Shown: positions 1 through 8,988 of the stretch, one piece after another
Numbering within the stretch: position 1 is the first letter of the stretch
Layout of the letters: the number at the start of each line of letters is the position of its first letter
Source of the DNA: Bacteriovorax stolpii
GTDB lineage: Bacteria; Bdellovibrionota; Bacteriovoracia; Bacteriovoracales; Bacteriovoracaceae
Length of the DNA stretch: 64,000 nt
Reading direction: 5' to 3'
NCBI GenBank assembly: GCA_945860895.1
Contig: CAMASK010000005.1
Span: 1 to 64,000 of the forward strand
The notes under the pieces: generated by a model
Seen by the model: only the letters and a program-made list of their open reading frames with translations
Told to the model about the DNA's origin: nothing
Databases searched by the model: none
Made by a program: the position numbers and the translations under genes

Positions 1-1
1 T

Positions 2-682
2 TCACTTCCTTTGCGTCTTCAACTTGAAAATAATGCTCACATTATTAATGTTGCTGTGACTTTGGGATCAAAAAAGAACAGACAAAAAGAAAGATTAAAA
101 GAATTAAAGAATGCATGTGAAGTCTTGGACATTGAATTCGATGTCCTCAGTGATGATTGGACAACCAAAGCAAAAGAATTAAAATTGTTGCTATTAAAAT
201 ATCAACCGCAATTAATTTTAGCTCCTCACTTGAATGATTTTCATCCAACTCATATTAAAACCGGAAAACTATTAGAAAAAGTTTTGAAGGCTTATAAAGC
301 AAATATTCTAGTAGCATGGACTGAATTTTGGGCACCGATGGAAAAACCCAATTGTTTAATTGAAGTGCCGATTGAGATTGTTGAGTTGCAAATGAAAGCA
401 CTTCAAATGCATGAAGGGGAAATTAAACGTAATCCTTATCATTTGCGACTTCCGGCCTGGATGATGGATAATGTCCGCAGAGGCGGAGAAATCATTTCAA
501 ATATTGGTGGAGAAATACCGCAAATGTCCTTTGGAGTAATCTATCGCTTACAAATATTCTCGAAAGGAAAATTGAAAGACGTTACTCTTCCAACCCCTTT
601 TCTGTCAGGGCTAGCTGATCTCGGTCAAATTTTTAAAGATATTTTGGATGCAGCATCTGGATCTAAGACCAAAGTAAAATAA
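2..682 (+). CDS. PIG-L/LmbE family deacetylase (N-terminus cut by window edge)
   Basis: Frame is open to the window start. The LILAPHLNDFHPTHIKTGKLL segment and the C-terminal pattern resemble PIG-L family N-deacetylases. Confidence 0.7.
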   Translation, partial: SLPLRLQLENNAHIINVAVTLGSKKNRQKERLKELKNACEVLDIEFDVLSDDWTTKAKELKLLLLKYQPQLILAPHLNDFHPTHIKTGKLLEKVLKAYKANILVAWTEFWAPMEKPNCLIEVPIEIVELQMKALQMHEGEIKRNPYHLRLPAWMMDNVRRGGEIISNIGGEIPQMSFGVIYRLQIFSKGKLKDVTLPTPFLSGLADLGQIFKDILDAASGSKTKVK

Positions 683-1359
683 GGGTGAGATTTTAGAAAA
701 GTAGCAGGACATGATGGATCATCATGATGATTCAACACATACTTAATGGCATCGGCTTTGGATTTTCCTGTAGCTAGTAAAACTAAATGTTTTGCATCCA
801 AAATTGATCCAATCCCCATGCTCAAGGCTTTATCGGGCATAAGACCTTCTCCAAAATGTCTTTTATTCGCTTCCTTGGTTTCTGGAGTCAGCTCCACAAT
901 TCTGGTACGAGACTCTTTCAAAGATCCAGGTTCATTAAAACCAATGTGTCCATTAATCCCAATTCCTAAAAGCTGAAGATCAATTCCTCCTGCTTCTTTA
1001 ATCAATTGCTCATAATGCTCGCCGGCTGAACCGCTTGAAACCAAATGAACTGGTGGAAAAGCAAATTGTGATTCATGAAGCTTAAGAGGATCTATCAATT
1101 TGGTCTTTATATAAGTCTTAAAACTAGAAGGGTGATCATCCTTAAGTCCCACATATTCATCGAGCATGAAAAAAAACGCTTTATCAAAGAAGGTCTTAGC
1201 TTTAAGGGCATCTTTTACAATTTCAGCGTAAACCGGCTCCATTGTCTTTCCTGTGGCAAGGCCAATAACTGAAGTAGGATGAGAAATGATTCTTTCCAAA
1301 ACCATACTCGTAACAACTTCCACCGCTTCTTTTGTACTTTGTCCAAGAATAACACGCAT
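625..1359 (-). CDS. nagB: glucosamine-6-phosphate deaminase
   Basis: Contains GLATGKTMEPVYAEI, FFMLDEYVGL and LLGIGINGHIGFNEPG, typical of NagB. Confidence 0.93.
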   Translation of the reverse strand: MRVILGQSTKEAVEVVTSMVLERIISHPTSVIGLATGKTMEPVYAEIVKDALKAKTFFDKAFFFMLDEYVGLKDDHPSSFKTYIKTKLIDPLKLHESQFAFPPVHLVSSGSAGEHYEQLIKEAGGIDLQLLGIGINGHIGFNEPGSLKESRTRIVELTPETKEANKRHFGEGLMPDKALSMGIGSILDAKHLVLLATGKSKADAIKYVLNHHDDPSCPATFLKSHPYFTLVLDPDAASKISLKI

Positions 1360-1384
1360 AATATTGCCTCAATACATGTAAAAT

Positions 1385-1399
1385 ATTCGGATTCCGAAT
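1385..1399. promoter_or_regulatory. perfect 7-1-7 palindrome ATTCGGA-T-TCCGAAT (putative operator)
   Basis: Read directly in the divergent nagB / response regulator intergenic region. Confidence 0.45.
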
Positions 1400-1423
1400 C
1401 CAGTATTTGAAATCAGAATAATT

Positions 1424-1438
1424 ATAGATTAAATCTAT
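1424..1438. promoter_or_regulatory. perfect 7-1-7 palindrome ATAGATT-A-AATCTAT (putative operator)
   Basis: Read directly, just upstream of the 1445 start codon. Confidence 0.4.
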
Positions 1439-1444
1439 GAAGAC

Positions 1445-2776
1445 ATGAAATCAAAACTAAGTATTTTAATAATAGAAGATGATAAGTATGCCCGTCTCAA
1501 CTTGCGGGAAATACTTAGTCCTTATGGTATTCTGGAAGAAGCAGCTGATCTTGAGACTGGCTTTACCAAACTTGCTAATGGCTTCTTTGATATTGTTTTA
1601 ACTGATATTGAGCTCGGATCAGGCTCTGGCGTAGACATCATTCCTACAATCATCAGAAAAGGTTCTCATTGTATCGTAGTAAGTTCTTACGAAGACGATG
1701 ATATCATTGAAAAAGCCTACACATTCGGTGCTTCTCACTATCTTTCTAAACATAAAATTAGAGAACAATTACCCGTCTACATAAATAAATATCTACAAAG
1801 TAAAAATGCTCGATTCGAGAAGTTTTTGACAGAAGAATTCATTACTCAAGATGCTGATACAATTGAAGAATTGAAGCGATTATGTGAAATCAATCTAAAG
1901 AATCAAAACCTATTTATCTCTGGCCCAACGGGAACTGGTAAAAGCTTACTGGGAAAATTAATTCATGACATTACTCATCCTGAGGCCAATCTGGTTCATT
2001 TGAACTGCTCGGAATTCTCAGAGAACCTCTTGGAATCAGAACTTTTTGGCCATGAAAAGGGTGCTTTCACAGGAGCTGATCAAAAGAAGGATGGAAAACT
2101 AAAACTTGCTAACGGAGGAACCCTCTTTTTAGATGAAGTCGCTACAATGCCTCTTTCCATGCAGCAGAAATTATTGAAAGCACTTGATGAAAAAACATTT
2201 TACCCCGTTGGCTCTTCAAGTCCAATAAGAAGTGATTTCACTCTCGTTTCAGCAACCTGTGAAAATATTCAGGAAAAGATTCTGTTAAGAGAATTCCGTG
2301 AAGACTTATATTTTCGTTTAAGTGGATTTCATTTTGATTTAAAGCCCCTGAATGAAAGATGTAATGATATCGATTTGTTGGTTAAGTTTTTCCAAAAAAA
2401 ATCTTCACGCAGATTTGTTATTAAGCCTGAAGCTTTAGAGGCGATGAAAAAACATGCCTGGCCAGGAAATGTGCGAGAATTATCAAAGGTTTGTGATCGA
2501 TTCGCTCAGAGTTTAACTGGGGTAGTAGATCTGAATTTAGTAAAGAAAACTATTCTTCCTCAAATGAATTCGAAAATTCCCGCACCACATGGAACAGAAT
2601 GGGAAGATTACATTGAAAATCATGGACTTAGATCACTCATCTCACAAATTGAAAAACGTGCAGTTGAAACATCGATGCTTAAAAATAAAGGTAAAATCAC
2701 AGCCTGTATAAAAGATCTCAAAATATCTACCTCCGCTTTCTATCGAATTCTTCAAGAGCATAAACTCCACTGCTAA
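1445..2776 (+). CDS. sigma-54-dependent response regulator (REC + AAA+ domains)
   Basis: N-terminal receiver domain (IIEDDKYARLNLRE, VLTDIELGSGSG); Walker A GPTGTGKS; ESELFGHEKGAFTGA sigma-54 contact loop; FREDLYFRL; WPGNVREL. Confidence 0.95.
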   Translation: MKSKLSILIIEDDKYARLNLREILSPYGILEEAADLETGFTKLANGFFDIVLTDIELGSGSGVDIIPTIIRKGSHCIVVSSYEDDDIIEKAYTFGASHYLSKHKIREQLPVYINKYLQSKNARFEKFLTEEFITQDADTIEELKRLCEINLKNQNLFISGPTGTGKSLLGKLIHDITHPEANLVHLNCSEFSENLLESELFGHEKGAFTGADQKKDGKLKLANGGTLFLDEVATMPLSMQQKLLKALDEKTFYPVGSSSPIRSDFTLVSATCENIQEKILLREFREDLYFRLSGFHFDLKPLNERCNDIDLLVKFFQKKSSRRFVIKPEALEAMKKHAWPGNVRELSKVCDRFAQSLTGVVDLNLVKKTILPQMNSKIPAPHGTEWEDYIENHGLRSLISQIEKRAVETSMLKNKGKITACIKDLKISTSAFYRILQEHKLHC

Positions 2777-2779
2777 CAG

Positions 2780-2796
2780 TTGGCATTGTCCTTGCT
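2780..2796 (+). promoter_or_regulatory. sigma-54 (-24/-12) promoter TTGGCATTGTCCTTGCT
   Basis: TGGCA-N6-TTGCT with GG and GC dinucleotides separated by exactly 10 nt, about 40 nt upstream of the ATG at 2835. Confidence 0.8.
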
Positions 2797-2802
2797 TAAT
2801 GC

Positions 2803-2819
2803 GTTCGTAACAAACGAAC
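2803..2819 (+). promoter_or_regulatory. 5'-leader inverted repeat GTTCGT-AACAA-ACGAAC
   Basis: Perfect 6-bp stem between the predicted sigma-54 start site and the Shine-Dalgarno AGGAG (2823-2827). Confidence 0.4.
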
Positions 2820-2834
2820 ACCAGGAGCACGTCA

Positions 2835-3182
2835 ATGACATTACAACAAAAAACTCTTCAACGTTACCGCCTACTATTTCCCAACGATACACTTCGCGAA
2901 ATTTCAGCTCGTACGGGCATTCAAATCACCCGCGTTTTCCGACTCTTCAATGGAAAGATCATGAAGGTCGGAGAACTCGAGGTCTTTGAAAAAGTTATCA
3001 ATGTGAAGATTTCTGAAAATCCAAGCTTTGCTTCTTTGAATACAGCTGTGGAAGAAGCTTCTTCAATCTTAACGAATGATGAGCTGGCAAAAGTAGCTGA
3101 GTACATTAAGAGAAAGATCACAGCACGTACCTACGGCAGAATGTACATCAGAACAAATTATGAATCAGCGATAATAGCATAA
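2835..3182 (+). CDS. small protein with possible HTH (LREISARTGIQITRVFRLFNGK)
   Basis: 115 aa ORF with AGGAG SD at the right spacing, downstream of the sigma-54 promoter. Confidence 0.75.
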   Translation: MTLQQKTLQRYRLLFPNDTLREISARTGIQITRVFRLFNGKIMKVGELEVFEKVINVKISENPSFASLNTAVEEASSILTNDELAKVAEYIKRKITARTYGRMYIRTNYESAIIA

Positions 3183-3196
3183 AAAAGGAAAAAGTT

Positions 3197-3676
3197 ATGA
3201 AAGGTTTATCTTCTCTTGAAAGAATAATTTTAGAAAGTATTGGAAAACAAAGCTTAGTATATGAAGAAATTCAGGTGCAAACCGGGTTACATGAAAATGT
3301 ATGTTTTAATGTTCTTCAGGCCTTAGTGATACGAGGACTCATAACGACAGACGGAGTTCGTTACAAAATTTCAAATTCACTTTCTCCTCTCTTGCTGGAA
3401 GAGATTAATGGAATTGCAGCAAAACAAGCTGAGTCACTTGAACTTATGGAAGCAATCCTTGAACAAAAAACAGGTCGAGTGTTTAGACTTCAAAAGATTG
3501 CTATGGATTCCAGAGATGAAAAGATTTTTTTAGCGATGCTTTCCAATCTGGAATCATTTTTAGTCGATGCTCACAAAAAAGCACACGCCACTATTCCGAT
3601 GAAGGAGCGAAAAGTTATTTTCTGGGGAATGGGTGAAGTAAAAAATGCGATGTCTCAAATAGTGATGGGAAATTGA
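3197..3676 (+). CDS. winged-helix-like protein of unknown function
   Basis: N-terminal SSLERIILESIGKQSLVYEEIQVQTGLHENVCFNVLQALVIRGLITTDGVRYKIS looks like a winged helix; SD AAGG upstream. Confidence 0.75.
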   Translation: MKGLSSLERIILESIGKQSLVYEEIQVQTGLHENVCFNVLQALVIRGLITTDGVRYKISNSLSPLLLEEINGIAAKQAESLELMEAILEQKTGRVFRLQKIAMDSRDEKIFLAMLSNLESFLVDAHKKAHATIPMKERKVIFWGMGEVKNAMSQIVMGN

Positions 3677-3677
3677 T

Positions 3678-4994
3678 ATGAAAACTTTATTAATTCTATT
3701 TCTTTTTGCTTCGTGTGGCCAACATCGACAACCTGCAACTCTAGATACAATGGATAGTGATAACGATGGTGTAATGAATGCTTTAGAGCAAGGATTGGAT
3801 AAGTACATCGCTATTAATAGCCCAGAAGCAGAAGTTCGAGGCAAACTATTTTTTGACGTAGGAAAAGACTTTAAACAAAGCAAAACATTTGAAATTACAA
3901 CTGAAACGGATTGGAATGAAATCAGTAAGAACCTATTAGCTGAAAATGAAAATAAAGGACAGTACTGGGTCTATACTTCTGCTTACTCCGTTCTTAATAT
4001 CCAACTTCCTCTTCTACTAGATTTGAATGAAGATAACTATGAAATTACTTTAAATGTAAGTGCTGATGAAACAAAGTATTCTCGCATATTGTATGTAGAA
4101 CAAAGGTCAATTACATATTTGGAAAACTTCAAAAGTTTTCAAAAAATCAGGCTTGATCGAAGACAACTTGCCGCCCTTCTAAATGGAGAGGCTCGCCTTG
4201 CTTTAGAGAAATATGAGGTTCATAGCGATTCACAAATTTTAAATAACAAGACCTACAAAGTAATCATGAACAATGGACGGGAAACAAAAAAACTAACTGT
4301 TTCAAATCTTTATTCGTTAAAATCATTGATGAATCAATTCAATATTTCTAACCCAGCAACATTAAATGAAGATGAAGTATTTTTTAACTCTACTAGTTTA
4401 ATGAAAAAATGGTGGTTGAAAGATAAAGGTGATTATAAATTGTTAGTTTTTGCCAATGAACTTGAAATTTATCATGCAATGTTAAAAAACTTCAAGAAAA
4501 CATCTTTTTCAATCAAAAGGATAAATGGCAAAGGCACAGAACTTAGTATTGGCAAAGCACCGTATGCTAAAATAATTTTTAGATTACAGGCTTTTAAGAC
4601 AATTAATATTTTCCAACTTAACGAGAAATTAATTAATATAAACCCTGGTTCAATGCCAGTACCATGCGTTCATTATATAAGAAATTTTACAACGACTCCA
4701 GCGCCTATTAACATTTCCTCACTCAAGGATGAAATCAGCTTGGTAGCAGATAATTTAATCATCAATAACCAAGCAAAAACAGATATTGTTAAAAATGAAG
4801 AAGAATCAATTCTGGAATTAAAATTAAATTATATGTCTCAGGATATCAAATTAATGATTGAAGATTTACCACTTTCTACTTTTGAATTAACTGGAGTCTA
4901 TAAAAACTCATGTAGACAAACAAATAGTAAAATACTTACAAATTATGAAGGTAGTTTAACACTTATTGTAGAAGCCTTTGTTGAGAAGATTTAA
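3678..4994 (+). CDS. putative lipoprotein with Ca-binding-like DxDNDG motif
   Basis: Lipobox-like LLFLFASC, then MDSDNDGVMNALEQ; starts 1 nt after the previous stop codon. Confidence 0.75.
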   Translation: MKTLLILFLFASCGQHRQPATLDTMDSDNDGVMNALEQGLDKYIAINSPEAEVRGKLFFDVGKDFKQSKTFEITTETDWNEISKNLLAENENKGQYWVYTSAYSVLNIQLPLLLDLNEDNYEITLNVSADETKYSRILYVEQRSITYLENFKSFQKIRLDRRQLAALLNGEARLALEKYEVHSDSQILNNKTYKVIMNNGRETKKLTVSNLYSLKSLMNQFNISNPATLNEDEVFFNSTSLMKKWWLKDKGDYKLLVFANELEIYHAMLKNFKKTSFSIKRINGKGTELSIGKAPYAKIIFRLQAFKTINIFQLNEKLININPGSMPVPCVHYIRNFTTTPAPINISSLKDEISLVADNLIINNQAKTDIVKNEEESILELKLNYMSQDIKLMIEDLPLSTFELTGVYKNSCRQTNSKILTNYEGSLTLIVEAFVEKI

Positions 4995-5015
4995 CAAAGA
5001 GTATATGATGATTGC

Positions 5016-5786
5016 ATGGAATTATGTCTCATATCCTGCAACATAAGATTTGATAATCCTGCTGATGGCCAGAACTCCTGGTCATTTAGGAAAGATTTTT
5101 TAACAAAAACGCTCTTGAAACATAGGCCTGTTTTGATTGCTAGTCAGGAAGGTCGCTTTAAGCAGCTCAATGATTTAAAAAGCTTATTGCAATCATTCGA
5201 TGTAATAGATCAGCATCGCTCATGGATCGGTGAAAGAATGTATCCAACGGTCTTTATAAAACAGGCCAATTTTGAATACCTGAGTAGTGGTGATTATTGG
5301 CTATCCGAAACTCCCGATGTTGCAGGTAGTCTTTCTTTTGGTAGTGCTTTTCCACGGCTGATGACTTGGGCTCATTTACAGCTTAAAAACTCTGAAAAAA
5401 AATTTTTGATTATTGATACTCATTTGGATCATGTGAAATCTTCATCACGAATAAGTCAAATTAGAGTTCTTATTAAACAAGTAAAAAAAATATGGGACAA
5501 GCAAAGTCACTTAATCATTATGGGAGATTTTAATGATGATCCTGATAGTGAAGTTAGATTATTACTCGATAAGGAGTTCGGCTTAATTGATGCTTGGAAG
5601 AAGTTTAATTCCACTGAAGAATCTTCTCATCATGCCTTTATGGGAGAAATGCAGAATGGCTCAAGAATAGATTGGATCTTAGTTGATCCAAGACTTACCA
5701 TTGTCGACTGTTTTATGGATAAAACAGTCAATAATGGGACTTATCCTACAGATCATTTTCCAATTGTTTGCAAGATTAAATTTTAG
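5016..5786 (+). CDS. endonuclease/exonuclease/phosphatase family protein
   Basis: Motifs LISCNIRFDN, ASQEGRF, LIIDTHLDH, IIMGDFNDDPDSE, RIDWILVDPR, TDHFPIVC. Confidence 0.88.
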   Translation: MELCLISCNIRFDNPADGQNSWSFRKDFLTKTLLKHRPVLIASQEGRFKQLNDLKSLLQSFDVIDQHRSWIGERMYPTVFIKQANFEYLSSGDYWLSETPDVAGSLSFGSAFPRLMTWAHLQLKNSEKKFLIIDTHLDHVKSSSRISQIRVLIKQVKKIWDKQSHLIIMGDFNDDPDSEVRLLLDKEFGLIDAWKKFNSTEESSHHAFMGEMQNGSRIDWILVDPRLTIVDCFMDKTVNNGTYPTDHFPIVCKIKF

Positions 5787-6705
5787 AAGCAACTTCTTGA
5801 CCTAATTGCAAATAAGTCTCAATCCCGTTACTAGTGTTCATGCATATATCGGCAGAAGGTTTCCACTTACCTTTTTCACCCACCAGAATTACTGTTGATC
5901 CACCAAAAAGAAAATAGCCTTTTTCTTCGCCCCTCATGAATGGCTTATTCCAGCGATGAGTCTGAACAATCTTGCCGACACAAATTGCCCCAACTTCTAT
6001 GTAGGCGAGCCGTCCAAAATTCTCAGTTTGAAGAATTGAAACATGTCGTTCATTTTTAATAAAAATTTGATTCTTATACTTAAGTGCTAATGGATTAACA
6101 GAATCGAATTCCCCGGAAATAGGATAGTGCTCAACGACAGTGCCGTTATCGGGATAATGGTAGCGATGATAATCTACTGGACATAAACGAGCGATAATTA
6201 AAGGCCCACCCTCAAATATTTTTGCAATCTGATCGTTTCCAATTAGATCCTTGGCCAAAAGATAGCTTCCTTTAACTGGATATGTTTCTTTTTCATTAAT
6301 TGATTCAAAACCAACATACCGGGCTTCAGAAAAAGCAGGCATTAAATTTGGTGAAGTAACAAATGAACGCTTACCACGTTTAAATTTACGAATAAAGAAT
6401 TCATTAAATGAACGATAAGAGTCTCTGGAATCAATAGATGGACGTGAACCAGGCTCATAATCATCAATTGGAATATTAAATTTTTCAATGAAAGGTCTAA
6501 CTTTGCGATGACTAGAAGGAAGATCCTGAAAAGCACCGTAAGCCTTACTAAAGAATTTATTCGTAAAAGCACTGCCAATTTTCTTTCCTGCTACAGAGCA
6601 ATATAAAAATCGGATAAACCAATCTCCATAAACCTTCTCAATCTCATTTTTGCCGGTCATACGATTATAAAATTTGATTTCCGGCGGATTGCTGACAGTC
6701 GTCAT
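5776..6705 (-). CDS. psd: phosphatidylserine decarboxylase
   Basis: RSYRSFNEFFIRKFK-type region, LCPVDYHRYHYPDNG, and C-terminal GYFLFGGSTVIL processing-site region. Confidence 0.92.
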   Translation of the reverse strand: MTTVSNPPEIKFYNRMTGKNEIEKVYGDWFIRFLYCSVAGKKIGSAFTNKFFSKAYGAFQDLPSSHRKVRPFIEKFNIPIDDYEPGSRPSIDSRDSYRSFNEFFIRKFKRGKRSFVTSPNLMPAFSEARYVGFESINEKETYPVKGSYLLAKDLIGNDQIAKIFEGGPLIIARLCPVDYHRYHYPDNGTVVEHYPISGEFDSVNPLALKYKNQIFIKNERHVSILQTENFGRLAYIEVGAICVGKIVQTHRWNKPFMRGEEKGYFLFGGSTVILVGEKGKWKPSADICMNTSNGIETYLQLGQEVASKI

Positions 6706-6780
6706 TGGGTTTCCTCTTGGGTGATTTGAGTAAAAATATTATACTTACCTCGCCAAATTCAGTCAAAGTAAGGAGTTATC

Positions 6781-7812
6781 ATGAAGTCGCTTCTAGTGTT
6801 TTTTCTGATCCTATTCTCTTTCGCCAGTTCGGGAGTAGAACTTCTTCCCGTAGAATCCAAGACTATTGAAATCTATCGTAAAGCAGTCCCCTCTACAGTT
6901 AACGTATCAAACATCAAACTGGCTCGTAACTTATTTTATGGTGACGTAGAGGTACCTCAGGGGGCAGGTTCAGGCTTCGTTTGGAATGATCAAGGACATA
7001 TCGTAACAAATTTTCACGTGGTTGCAGGCGGAAACTCCTTTGTCGTAACCTTTCACAACGATCCTAAACAGTACAAAGCTACGATTGTTGGAACTGCTCC
7101 AGAAAAAGATATTGCCGTATTAAAACTGGATGAAAAACCTTCTAAACTCATTTCAGTTCAGGCAGGTACTTCAAAAGATTTATTAGTAGGTCAATATTCC
7201 TTCGCCATTGGTTCTCCATTTGGTCTGGATTATACCCTAACTACTGGTGTGATCTCAGCCTTGGGAAGAAAAATTGATGGCATTGGAGGAGTTAAAATTA
7301 ATGACATGATTCAAACTGATGCTGCTATTAATATGGGAAACTCTGGGGGACCTCTACTCGATTCTTCAGGACAGTTGATTGGAATGAACACAGTCATTTT
7401 TTCCACCAGCGGCTCAAGTGCAGGTCTTGGATTTGCAGTGCCCGTTGATACGATTAAGCTTATTGTGCCGCAACTAATTAAGCATGGAAAATTGATTCGC
7501 CCTGGTTTAGGAATTGGAATTGTACCGGATACTATGAGACAAAGACTAATTCAATCCGATCGTGGAATTATTATTTCTTATGTTGATAAGAAAGGTGGAG
7601 CATCTGAAGCTGGACTCAAAGGAATGACTCAAGATAAGTATGGTCGTATTTACCTCGGTGACATCATCATGAGTGTTGATGGCCAGTCTGTGAATAATCT
7701 GGATGATATCTACCAAGTCTTGGAAAAGAAAAAGATTGGTGACTTTGTGGATTTAAAATTCATTCGTGAAGGAAAATCCTTATCTGCTAAAGTGAGACTA
7801 AAGGCTATTTAA
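6781..7812 (+). CDS. HtrA/DegP-like trypsin-type serine protease with PDZ domain
   Basis: Signal peptide; GSGFVWNDQGHIVTNFHVV, DIAVLKL, GNSGGPLLDSSGQLIGMNT; C-terminal PDZ-like region. Confidence 0.92.
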   Translation: MKSLLVFFLILFSFASSGVELLPVESKTIEIYRKAVPSTVNVSNIKLARNLFYGDVEVPQGAGSGFVWNDQGHIVTNFHVVAGGNSFVVTFHNDPKQYKATIVGTAPEKDIAVLKLDEKPSKLISVQAGTSKDLLVGQYSFAIGSPFGLDYTLTTGVISALGRKIDGIGGVKINDMIQTDAAINMGNSGGPLLDSSGQLIGMNTVIFSTSGSSAGLGFAVPVDTIKLIVPQLIKHGKLIRPGLGIGIVPDTMRQRLIQSDRGIIISYVDKKGGASEAGLKGMTQDKYGRIYLGDIIMSVDGQSVNNLDDIYQVLEKKKIGDFVDLKFIREGKSLSAKVRLKAI

Positions 7813-8949
7813 ATTAATAGCCGCTTGCTTCAAAGTTTCGTCTTTTTTTGCAAAACAAAATCTTAAATACTTTTCTCCTTCGGTGGATTTTAAATAAAAA
7901 GCTGAAGGAGGAACTGTTGCTACTTTATTTTCCTGAATTAACTTCATTGAATAATCAACATCATTCAAATTAGTATGCTTAGAAATGGGAACCATCATGA
8001 AATAAGTTCCTTTTGGAATTGAGAATTCAAAACCAAGTGACCGAAGCTCCTGATAAAAATAATCACGCTTATTTTTGTAAAGGGTGACAAAGCCAGGTAA
8101 ATAGGAGGGTAGTTGTTTTAAACCTTCAGCAACAGCCTCCTGCATTGGGGTAGATACTGCAAAGGTAACGTACTGATGAACCAAACGACATGCATTCGAG
8201 ATTTTTTGATTGGCGCAAATCCAACCAATTTTCCATCCAGTTAATCCAAAAGTCTTACCAGCACTTGAAATAGTAATGGTTCTCTCCATCATGCCCTCCA
8301 AGGCGGCTGTGGGAAGATGTTTGAGACCATCAAAAACTAGAAATTCATAAACTTCATCTGATAAAAGATAAAGATCATTTTTAATCGCCACTAAGGAAAC
8401 AGCTGTTAATTCTTCTTTCGTCCAAACTTTTCCGGTCGGATTGTGTGGATTATTTAAAATAAGTAGTTTTGTTCTAGGAGAAACTGCAGCCTCAAGTTCT
8501 TTTTGATCAATTGTGAAATCCGGAGCATGCATAGTAACAGGAACGGGAATCCCACCTGCCATTTTAATAGAAGCAACATAAGAATCATAGAAGGGTTCAA
8601 GCACAATGACTTCATCACCTGGATTGATGAGAGCATTAATGACCAGATAAATGGCTTCGGTTGCGCCGACCGTTATGGTGATTTCAGATTCTGGATTATA
8701 ATTTAAGCCGTAGAATTTTTTATAATAATTTGAGACTTCTTGTCTTAGATAAGGAGTGCCTGAAAAGGGTGCGTACTGATTGTGTCCTTCCTGCATCTTT
8801 TTATAAGCAATGTCCTTCAACCAATCTGGACCATCAAAATCGGGGAATCCCTGGCCTAAATTAACTGCATTATTCTCTCTCGCCAAACGTGAAATCACTC
8901 CAAAAATAGAGTCCTTAAAACCAGCAATTCTAAGCGCAGTATCTTTCAT
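7798..8949 (-). CDS. class I/II PLP-dependent aminotransferase
   Basis: NLGQGFPDFDGP, NNPHNPTGKVW, SSAGKTFGLTGWKIGW; resembles methionine/kynurenine aminotransferases. Confidence 0.9.
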   Translation of the reverse strand: MKDTALRIAGFKDSIFGVISRLARENNAVNLGQGFPDFDGPDWLKDIAYKKMQEGHNQYAPFSGTPYLRQEVSNYYKKFYGLNYNPESEITITVGATEAIYLVINALINPGDEVIVLEPFYDSYVASIKMAGGIPVPVTMHAPDFTIDQKELEAAVSPRTKLLILNNPHNPTGKVWTKEELTAVSLVAIKNDLYLLSDEVYEFLVFDGLKHLPTAALEGMMERTITISSAGKTFGLTGWKIGWICANQKISNACRLVHQYVTFAVSTPMQEAVAEGLKQLPSYLPGFVTLYKNKRDYFYQELRSLGFEFSIPKGTYFMMVPISKHTNLNDVDYSMKLIQENKVATVPPSAFYLKSTEGEKYLRFCFAKKDETLKQAAINLNSL

Positions 8950-8988
8950 AAATTTACCTCAGAGAACTATATATCATTGAAGTATAGA

